Shown here: positions 55,050-64,000 of the stretch, piece after piece | How the letters are laid out: each line of letters starts with the position of its first letter | How positions within the stretch are numbered: position 1 is the stretch's first letter | Assembly: GCA_028023455.1 (NCBI GenBank) | Contig: JAQFVV010000183.1 | Span: forward strand, 2,271,975 to 2,335,974 | Reading direction: 5' to 3' | Length of the DNA stretch: 64,000 nucleotides | Origin: Epiperipatus broadwayi | Lineage: Eukaryota > Onychophora > Udeonychophora > Euonychophora > Peripatidae | Made by a program: the position numbers and the translations under genes | The notes under the pieces: model-generated | Seen by the model: only the letters and a program-made list of their open reading frames with translations | Told to the model about the DNA's origin: nothing | Database searches by the model: none

Positions 55050-55600
55050 ATAAATAAAATGTATTATACTAATACAAATTATAACATAATGGATGAAATT
55101 GTTTGGAGTGCTTTTGGTAGAAATAACTTGACACTAAAAGGAAATATGCCTATGTGTTTGAAAAAGAAGTTTTTTAATAAATGTGTTTACCAATTCTTAC
55201 TTATTGATCTGAGACTTGGATACTTAATAGAAGAGCAATACAGAGATTTCAGACCATTGAAAGAAGTATGGAGAGTTGCATGTTGGGAGGAACAGGAAGA
55301 GATCGAAAACACAATATATTAGTAAGGGAACAAACAGGTAAAAAAGACTAAGGTGGAGTTGTGCTGAACATATTGCTAGAAGAGATGATAATATATGGAT
55401 ATATGGACAATTGAAATCTTATACTGGATTCCAAGAGATTATAAAAGGCCCAGAAAGAGACCACATGTGAGATAGATGACTGAAATAAGAAAGTGTGGAG
55501 GGGGTGATGTGGAGAAGAGAAGCTAAAGATCAGAGAAGATGGATTGAACTTGGAGAGACCTTCATCATGCAGTGAGTTGATAACAGTTGATAATGATGAT
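55050..55600 (+). pseudogene. LINE family 2, 3' fragment
   Basis: TGGATGAAATTGTTTGGAGTGC then FGRNNLTLKGNMPMCLKKKFFNKCVYQFLLI in an open frame of 87 codons (55059-55322), the part of the RT C-terminus that follows the D-EI-RRI block. Downstream come GAGATCGAAAACAC, GAACAAACAGG, the CAGAAAGAGACCACATG block, CTTGGAGAGACCTTCATC and a GTTGATAATGATGAT tail. Same family as the 4.5, 12.6 and 15.7 kb copies; the frame is broken downstream of 55322. Confidence 0.75.
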
Positions 55601-55604
55601 CCCC

Positions 55605-56790
55605 AATACTCAATAGATTTTGGGATTATGGAAAAACAGAAATACCATAAACTGTAACTTAATATTTATTTATATTGTACAGTAAATTTTATATGGATAA
55701 CCCCATATTCTAATGCACCCTAAGATGCAATATAGTTCTGAGCTGATATGGTTCATAGATTAAATGAAAGATTGAGATTATGTTCTTGCTTTTTGATTAG
55801 AGAAATGTAAAGATTGTTCTTAAATTGTGTCATAGTAAATTATCTTTAAGACAATATTAAAAATAGGAATTCCATGATATAAGAAAATGCTTTTTGATTA
55901 AACAGTAGCTTTAAATAAATATTAGAATTACATTATGGTAAAAATGTCTTAATATGGGTACTTCAGTATTTATAATTTATGAAGCTGGAATATTGATTTC
56001 ATTTTAATCAAGGTATAAGAATTTTTGACTGTTAGTTGTTACAGAATAAATTTATTTATGCTATGATTATGATATCATTATATATTGAAAGCATGCTAAA
56101 CATAAATATAGGCTAAATGTAAAACTACCTTTTCTGTATATATGTCCAGAACATTTACATGAATATTGCAATTATCTAGGAAAGAGAAAAAAATCTCGGA
56201 TATTGAGTTATGTAAAAGAGTAAATTTACTTATAAAAAAAATATTTCAAATAATTTTAGTATTATTTTAATATTGCTACAATTTTTGTTTTCTGTAAAAA
56301 ATTATTATTTCTATGGCAGTCATGCCAAATTTTTATATCATGAAGTTGCATTCTCTTCCACTATTCATTTCCACTTGCAGGAAGTTAGTTGAAAAATTTA
56401 TTTTTGTTTGTACTGTATATAAGCATGCTAATAGATAAAAATCATCTAAAATAGATGTGGCTATTTTAAAAGGATTTAATGTTTTATTTAATTTAAAACT
56501 TTTGTTTATGTGGCTCAAATCTTGTACCCAATTTTTAAGCTATTTCTGCAGAATCAGTTCTCTTAAATTTGTATATGTGTGAATTTTCAATGTCAATTTA
56601 ATATATCAATATTGTCCAGCCTAATATACCATATTTGAATCAGTTCTGTAAGTTTTTAGTCATACACAATAGATGGTGCTACGTTTGTAAATAATAAAAA
56701 AAAACACTTTCATTTAAATGAGGAAGAAATTTTAGGGACATTTACAATTATTTAAAACAAAAAAAAAAGAAATAAAGATAAAATCTTAAT
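55605..56790. other. AT-rich spacer, no feature seen
   Basis: No coding or structured element recognised. Confidence 0.4.
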
Positions 56791-56794
56791 CTTC

Positions 56795-57283
56795 CTTTAG
56801 ATAAGGGGTGGGCAAATAGCGGCCCGAGGGCCACATGTGGCCTGCTAAGAGTTTTTATGTGTCCTGCCAAGACAATCAGAAAAATCCACCTTGAACTGAG
56901 ATTTCCTTCCTGTGCATGACTGAAGATTTGTCTCTTATTTTCCACTAGGATGGCCACATCAATACACATGCACAGTGTAGATAGAATGTGCAGTGCTTTC
57001 CTAGTTGATCTGGTTAATTTCGATTTTGTCTTTGCATTAGAAAATACATACATTTCCAACTTTAGTGAAACAATGAACCCTCCAAAAAAATGTAAAATCG
57101 GTGTTGAAGGTCATGCATGTGTTTAATGAAGAATGGACAAATATTTCTTTGGTAATACAGGGAATAAAGCAGTGTGTTTATTATGTCATGAAAAAAGGTA
57201 TAGCTCTCCGCTAACCTTCGCTTTCACAAAGTGGCCCCGATGTGGCCCCTGAGCCAAAACAATTGCCCACCCCTGTTTTAGAT
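56795..57283 (+). mobile_element. hAT deletion derivative with BED-finger fragment
   Basis: Terminal repeats AAGGGGTGGGCAA (from 56803) and the complement of CAGGGGTGGGCAA (to 57275) match the hAT consensus apart from the first base at the left. CTTTAGAT (56795-56802) and TTTTAGAT (57276-57283) form an 8 bp target duplication with one mismatch and the nTnnnnAn pattern. Inside, at about 57068-57200, a frame-shifted piece reads MNPPKKCKIG, VFNEEWTN and KYFFGNTGNKAVCLLCHEK, the start of a BED-type finger as in GTF2IRD2/ZBED-like transposases. The rest of the transposase is deleted. Confidence 0.85.
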
Positions 57284-57287
57284 TGTT

Positions 57288-58870
57288 TATGTAAAACTTT
57301 TTTAAACAGCAGATCATATAAAAACAAAAATTTTGTAATCTGTTTTGAATATACTTTTGACAATTTCATACACTTATTCAGTATAGATGACAAATCAATT
57401 TTCTTCAAATTTTATACATGTTAGGGTTTAAAGCTAATGCAATATTCCAGGATTGTCTAGCCTAACAATATAGTAGTATACATTTCAAACTGCATTCAAA
57501 TCAATATGATGACCATATTTTTTAAGAAAATTTTATTTAATTTGATTAAGAAATTCTAGAGTCATTTACAATTAATTAAAACAGATAGAAAAAGAAATAA
57601 AGAATGAAATCTTATTTTTTTTTTTGGATAGTTTACATAAAACTTTCTTTTTTGAACTGCTAGTTTTATAAAAATAAAAATCTCATGACCAATTTTAAAT
57701 GATTTTATTAAATATACTGAAAAGTAAAAAATAATATAAAAAAATATTATTTTTTAAAATTGTTTTTATTTAATTTGAGGACCAATTTTGCAAAAAAAAT
57801 ATTTTTTTTTGTTGAACTACAATTTTGATTGTAATATATAATTTTAAATAAAAGTGTGGGGCATCACAGTAAATTAATTAAATCACAACTTTTTATCAAA
57901 TAATGTTTGAATTAATTAATTTATGGATGTCTCACATAGTTATTTGAAATTACATATAAAACCAAAATTATGATTCAAGAAAATATATATATTTGCTTTT
58001 TAGTGCATTATTTCTCAAATTAGTAAAAAAAAATTTAAACAAATATTTTTTATACATTTTAGAACACAAAATAAACTTGATCAAATCTCAGAGCATATAA
58101 ATCTAAAAAATCACTTTAACTGTTCTGAAAAAAACTACCAGTCAGTTGAAACAATCAAATAATTGAATAAAAGCATTGTGAAAATGCAAATAATTATTTT
58201 TTTTAAAAAGAAATTTATTTGAGTGATGCAGTAAGAATTGAAGAATGTTGAACATGTTGGAAACATCAAAGTGTGTTGATTATTTCAAATTGGTGATGCA
58301 CTGCATTTGAACTTACATATAGTATAATGAACATTTTCTATACAATGAAAAATGACTATTTTATTTTTAGTATAACAAGGGATCTTCATATATGACTAAT
58401 TTGCTTGTGATTTATTTATAATAAAATTTATTATGTACATTAATTAATATATATAATATAATCTGTATTTTTTATGTTGTCTGGTTGGTGAATGAATGTT
58501 TGTCTGATGACATCACCACCACTACATTTACATGAAGAAAGTAATTCAATCATTAATTAAAAATGCTGCAAAAAAAATTAATGAGTGCTCTTAACTACAG
58601 AGATATAGTATATATTTCATGATAAAAATTTCCAACCAGCTGTAGAAACAGCCTCAAATTTCAATTCATAATTCAGCATTAAGGTGTTCCGTGATTTCAT
58701 GGTCTATCAATCTCCTAATATAGTTTAGATAGATGAATGACATACTTAGCAATGTGTAATTTAAAATATAACTAACTTTTATAGATTAGCAACGTTTAAT
58801 AAAAAACATGTTTACACTAAATCTTTAAAAAAAATTGTTAAAGCAACCAATAAAAAAAAATTACAAATAT
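57288..58870. other. AT-rich spacer, no feature seen
   Basis: No coding or structured element recognised. Confidence 0.4.
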
Positions 58871-58876
58871 TCTATT

Positions 58877-59384
58877 TAATAGAGAAATAAATAATAAGTA
58901 TGGCCAAAATAAGGTTAAAATAAATTCATTTATTAATGTGATGAGTTAAATTTCAACACAGAGTTTCTGTTTCAAAGCATAATTGATAGATAATTAACAG
59001 TGGAATAGTAATTTTGATTATAAAAGATTAGACTTGGCTATGTTTGGGAGATTTTCATAGTTGCATGTATGATGTGTTTGGCACATAATTAATTCCACAT
59101 ATGGGAATAAATATACAAGCCAATAGTGTCCCCCTCAATAGATATTGGTTATTTAATCTAACAATGTAATCAGTGCTTCGCAGTTACCTATTGTACATGT
59201 AACTATGCAAAAGTCTTAAACACCACCATGTTTAAACTTTTATAGTCGGAATTACTATCATACTCTGCTAATTATCTACCAGTTATGCTTTGAAACAGAC
59301 ATTGTGTCAAAAGTTAACTCAGCAGATTAATAAACGAATTTATTTTAACCTAACTTTGGCCATATTTATTACGTATTTCTCTAT
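58877..59384. repeat. Inverted repeat element with arms of about 115 bp
   Basis: Left arm about 58877-58997 and right arm about 59269-59384: TATGGCCAAAATAAGGTTAAAA, TTTATTAATGTGATGAGTTAA and TTTCAAAGCATAATTGATAG on the left are mirrored by CTACCAGTTATGCTTTGAAAC, TTAACTCAGCAGATTAATAA and TTTTAACCTAACTTTGGCC. The arms are some 85-90 percent alike by eye. The centre is unrecognised. Confidence 0.75.
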
Positions 59385-59389
59385 TACAT

Positions 59390-62300
59390 ATTTTCTATGG
59401 CTTTGAACTATATTAATAAAGCTAAAAAAAAAACTATTCCCATTATTAAAAAAAAAATTTTTTTTTATTCAGAGGACACTTCACTAAATATATATTTGCA
59501 TTATCAAATATAATAGGTATATTTAAAAATGTAAATTATAATTTAGTTTTATTAAAATTCGGAAATTTATTTATACAATATTAAAATGGTCTTTCAGACT
59601 TGTGTACAATTCTTACATTTAAAATCTTTTGTTTAATTTCCGTTAAATCTTAATTTTTTTTATTAAAGTAACCAATTAATAATTAAAAAACACGAGCCTA
59701 CAATGCCCAGTACACCTCATATTTATATAATCATTCAGATCTGTTATATGATTGATGAATTATGAAAATGAACCTAGTAATGAATCACTTTGAATGCATA
59801 TATGATTATATTATTTATAAGACTGGATTGCATAGTGACAGTACTTTAATTGCCATTTTCATGACCTGAGTTTGAATACAGGTTTAATTTTTTTATCAGG
59901 TTTCAATCTGAGTTTTTTTATTTTATTTTAGATAGCTAATCCATAGTCAACCTTATTTCGTGGTAAATGGGTATCTAGCTATTCTTAGCTATCCAAAATA
60001 CTTTCTCTGGCAGTTAACAGTTTGATAAGTAATACCTTCACCTTCGCTTTTATTTTATAAGGGGTTTCTGGAGAGACTTTTACCCTGCTGTTGGTTATTT
60101 AAAAATTACTTTATTCTCTCATCTACTGTTTCTAAAATAAATTACATCTGTATTACTATAATCAAAAAGTTTTTGTATATAAAAATTATTGTATTTGAGT
60201 TTTATTTTTTATCTTGCAGAAAAAAAAAGTTATATTTTTTGTACTAAAAAAATGTTTTTTTTCTTTCTCCTCCCTAAGGGATATGACTTTGAAGAAAAAG
60301 TCTGAAAATCACTTGTTTGCGTAAGCTGAGGCGGAAAAGTAGCTAGTTTTGATTTGTAAGCAGAGGTTACAGGTGACTCGAAGCAAGCTTTCATAGTGCA
60401 GTACTAGTTTCAATTTTTTTCTTTTTGCTTGAATGATTTTTGGCGGGAAATTTTTGACATTTCTGTTTTGCTTTGATGTATGTGCATTATTGCTTATTGC
60501 TCTTAGAAAAGATAAACCTGGTTACTTTCTCCGAATTTTCAATTGCAATTAGCTGATAATATTTGTAGTTTAATTATGTAAGTATTGAATTTTATTTTTT
60601 TTAAATATCTCTATATACACGAGATTTAAGTTAAAGTCTTGAAAACTTCAGAATATATAAGTTATGAATATATAAAGCAAATAGACGCTAATATTATAAA
60701 TTTACCATATTTTCATATATTTAATTTCTTTCGAAATAAAATGACTATTATAACAGTTTTAAGTTCTTCAATAATATAGGGCAGTCTATCTTTAATGATC
60801 ACGCGTACTTTACCACAGTTTTTGTCAGACTATTTGCTTTGATGCTCAGTATATACACCATTTTAGTATTAAAATGCATTCATAAAAATTATGGACTAGT
60901 GAAATAGTGCTAAATTGAATAATAGATCTATCTTGTTAATGAATATTTAGTGTATATATATATATATAGCGTATGCCCATCTTGGCATGAATATTATGAA
61001 TCAAAGGACCTGTCCGGGAATCCACTGACTTTGTAATGCGTATAATTTACAATTATTTTTTTAAAAAGACATTTTATGGTTGACATTTTTATATATTGTT
61101 CTTCTTTCTTACCTGCATCTATAATAAATTGTATTGTTGTTATAAATAAAATCACTTTTAGTTATAAATCACATTAAAGTTTATGGTATCATATGTGCTT
61201 TGATAGAATAGAAAGCCTGAAATTTAAGGTTATGGAAATCCAGTTTCTGGTGCTCAAACTTCTTATGAATTTTTGAGCAATGAATCATTCAATTACATAT
61301 ATTTAAAGCTTCTAGTATAGTTTTAAAATTGAGATATTAGAATAAATTTTTTTAACAGGTCAATAAGATAGACTACATATATGTATATGATGTTCTTAAA
61401 AAAAAGTCCTGCAACTTCAAAAAATGAAATGCATAGCCATATTACAAATTATCGTTTTTGGTTTTTACTGGTGAGATATATAGATGTCACTGCAGTCTGT
61501 AAATAAATAATCAACAGTGATTTCAGTTTTTAGGGATCTGTTATAAGTTACAATTTTCAATAGATCTGTTAAAAATGTAATCTGTATTATGAATTTCTAA
61601 TTCGACCAGACATCATTTTGAGTATTACTATTTGATACTTAGAATATCTATATATAAGAGCACATTTAAAATTCTGGTTTCCATGCTGCAGATTTGAACA
61701 CTTATGATGTGTGTTTGTAACACATTACAACACACTATTGTTTAAATACTTAAAAAATAAATACTAATAGAATCCTGAGAAATGTGGGTCTAATGAAAAT
61801 GTAAAAAGATAAAATGGTATAAATAAAAAAAAATAGGAAAATGAAGTAATAGAAGGAAAATGGTGAAAAATAGTTTGAAAGTTAATATTTAAATGTTATT
61901 GATGATTAAGAAGAAGGATTTTTTATAATTATTCATTTGGGAGAGAAACAATCTAATACAAAAAAATCAGTTCACCTTCATATACAGTTAAGATATAGTT
62001 AAAGAGTCTTAAGTTGATTTGTTGCTAATAGATTAGGCTTGTTTTTAAATGAATATTAGTATTTGCAATAATAAAACTATAAGAATCAAGTTTGCAATTA
62101 ATACAAATGAACAAATGCTATTGAGAGAAAAAGAAAAAAAAATTGATATTTGGATCAGTGATTTGGGCTAGGAGAACTAAAAGTTCCTGGCTCAAATTTC
62201 AGGCTGTCATTTCTGATGATTGTATATTATGGACAATTTTTACATTAATACTGCTTAGACAAATTGGTGAGTGTTGTTTTGATAAAGATGAAGTTAGCAC

Positions 62301-62640
62301 AGGAGAGTTGTTTCCTCTAATTTTTACTCACATTTTTTCTTCTGTGCATTTTTTATTAAATCGAAATAATTTGTGTGCCATATGAAATAATAATGTTTAC
62401 TTAATTGATTTTACAATCAATTATATAAGAAAAAAATTGTAATAAAAATTATAAAGATTTTAAATTTTAATTTCAAAAAATTTTATTTGAATATTATTGT
62501 CATATAAATCCATATGCATTTATGTGGCGACTATATTCAATAGAATACTAAAATTATTTATAAAAATAAAATTATTGCATGATTTAAAAAACTAATAAAT
62601 GAAGAAATATGCTATTGAATTATAGTTGTCACATACAATA
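59390..62640. other. AT-rich DNA, no gene seen
   Basis: A weak tRNA-like word GAGTTTGAATACAGG at about 59868 may be a SINE relic. The patch at 60300-60480 is slightly less AT-rich but shows no coding signal. The 80-codon frame at 62143-62385 has no family resemblance. Confidence 0.4.
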
Positions 62641-62644
62641 TTAT

Positions 62645-64000
62645 ATCTTTTCTCTTTTAGCTTTACAATTTAACCATTCTGAATATACTCAATCTAGATT
62701 TATGATGCTTCCATTGCGTTGATATGATTTTATTCTCATCGGCATACCCAAATGACTTTCTCCTAAATTATTATTTTTATTTTTTATTAAATTCATCAAA
62801 CCAAAACCTCATTCACAATCAATGCTAGTTGCCAAGAACATTCCACTAATATACAGTAATTTTGAAAGGTCCCAAAACTTTATTACCCAGTGAAAATGAT
62901 ACCATATCCACAAAAGAAGTTATCAATTTACATTTGATTTTTTTCTTTCATGGTAAATTTAAAATCATTATTTTGTCTTATTATAGAGGATTTATTACTT
63001 AAAATGGTTTTCTATTTTCAGCAAAGAGACTAAACTTCTGCAATGCCATAATAAGATCAGATGTGGGAAATGCTGATAAATCAAATGCTGCCCATTCTTG
63101 GACTTCATTTTCAGGAAATATTTCTTCCAAATAAAAACATAGCAAATTTATAAATGTTAACATGGAACTTGGGGCAACTTCAATATTGCTTTCTCAAGCT
63201 TTATCAAGAATAATTTTTACTTCATTGCACCATGGAACATTAGTTTGTTTGAAATATTGTTCTCTAAATTTATTAATTTTTCCACGAACAAATTGGAATG
63301 CATGAAGTGATGTTAGATGTCACTGTTAAAATTTTACACAATGCAGCAAGATCTAAAATTTCCTTCAAAATTTCTGCGTTTGCTCAAAATTCAAGGTTTT
63401 ATAATTTCTTTAAACAAAACTTTAAAATGAGATAATCCACATCTTTAAAATATTCAATCAAAGAATCATAATTTTTAATTATTGCTTTAAGTGCAAAATG
63501 TCTAAATAACCATCTGAACTTCATTTAAAGGTTTAAAAGCAATAACTTCATTTTCAAAAGCTTCAGCAATATCTTGAAATTTGCTTAATTTTATTGAAGA
63601 TCTAGAAACAAAGTATAAATTGTTTTCATTACAGTTTCAATCTCTTTTACTAATTTAACTTCTTTCTAAGTATCACAAATGCCTAAATTTTCATAAAGTG
63701 CAACACATTATTGTTCAACCAAATGCGACATTTTTTCTTTTAATTTTGCTGCCATACCATTTATTTTACCCAACATCATGGATGCACCATCAGAAATAAA
63801 CATAACTATTTTTGATAAATCAATATTATTGTTTGCATAAACGTTATCTATTGCTTATATAATTGAAGTTGTTTCACAAGTTTCAACTGAATTATTCCAC
63901 CAAAAATAATTTTGTATTGGTTAGAATTTTTACATCTGAATTTAAAATATAAAATTAAGCATTTTATAGTACTAATATCAGTAATTTCATAAGTAGTTAG
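62645..64000 (-). pseudogene. hAT-type transposase pseudogene (KIAA1586-like), runs off the window
   Basis: Minus strand in shifting frames: EITDIST, then FISDGASMMLGKINGMAAKLKEKM (the DGA-M-G motif with a catalytic Asp), ALYENLGIC, FRWLF, a region FQFVRGKINKFREQYFKQTNVPW, MLTFINLLCFYLEEIFP, and near the left end CE-GFGLMNLIKNKNNNLGESHLGM-MRIKSYQ, the C-terminal hAT dimerisation block. Numerous stops and frame changes show a long-dead copy. Its N-terminal part lies beyond 64000, and no terminal repeat was found at the left end. Confidence 0.7.

Noticed and set aside
1-64000. CRISPR arrays, bacterial operons or riboswitches
   Set aside because: No regularly spaced direct repeats with unique spacers, no compact gene packing, and all coding relics are eukaryotic transposable elements.

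Overview
The window is strongly AT-rich DNA of an animal, most likely an invertebrate. No host gene with a convincing multi-exon coding structure is visible. Every long reading frame with a recognisable family belongs to a mobile element: Penelope-like retroelements, a Ty3-type LTR retrotransposon, hAT DNA transposons and RTE/craniofacial-development-protein-2-like LINEs. tRNA-derived SINEs and several inverted-repeat (foldback) families fill much of the rest. The combination of Penelope-like elements, hammerhead-bearing small repeats, KIAA1586-like and ZBED5-like hAT copies and very long tetranucleotide arrays fits a non-vertebrate metazoan such as a mollusc or cnidarian. I cannot fix the species from sequence alone.

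Layout. 0.1-0.9 kb: LINE tail. 1.26-2.13, 5.93-6.54 and 7.57-8.16 kb: repeat family A, with about 471-475 bp monomers carrying a hammerhead ribozyme core. 4.5, 12.6-13.7, 15.7-16.1 and 55.05-55.6 kb: fragments of a second LINE family. 14.4-14.8, 17.6-17.9 and 45.1-45.4 kb: foldback family F. 19.1-21.1, 26.4-26.6, 38.9-39.1, 50.8 and 51.9-52.3 kb: repeat family B, also with hammerhead cores. 21.8-24.7 kb: two nearly identical Penelope-like copies joined head to head, followed at 24.75-25.9 kb by an older head-to-head pair of another Penelope-like family. 28.6-29.4 kb: repeat family C, a 213 bp tandem dimer with a near-canonical hammerhead. 32.0-36.8 kb: complete but inactivated Ty3 element with both LTRs, PPT and a 5 bp target duplication. 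39.8-42.45 kb: near full-length hAT element with terminal repeats and an imperfect 8 bp target duplication. 47.0-47.3 kb: long-arm MITE. 49.5-49.76 kb: two SINEs in succession at one target site. 52.6-53.6 kb: CTAC/CTAT array of about 570 bp inside a pair of direct repeats. 56.8-57.3 kb: short hAT deletion derivative. 62.6-64.0 kb: C-terminal part of another hAT transposase pseudogene, running off the window.

The most interesting content is a set of type I hammerhead self-cleaving RNAs in at least three unrelated repeat families (A, B, C), in both orientations, with compensatory or wobble changes in their helices. The short repeats carry no protein. The window also holds three Penelope-like families with GIY-YIG domains, the class known to be associated with such ribozymes. 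The inference is that these repeats are non-autonomous, ribozyme-processed retroelements (retrozyme-like or Penelope terminal-repeat-like). This rests on sequence and folding by eye, not on any search or assay.
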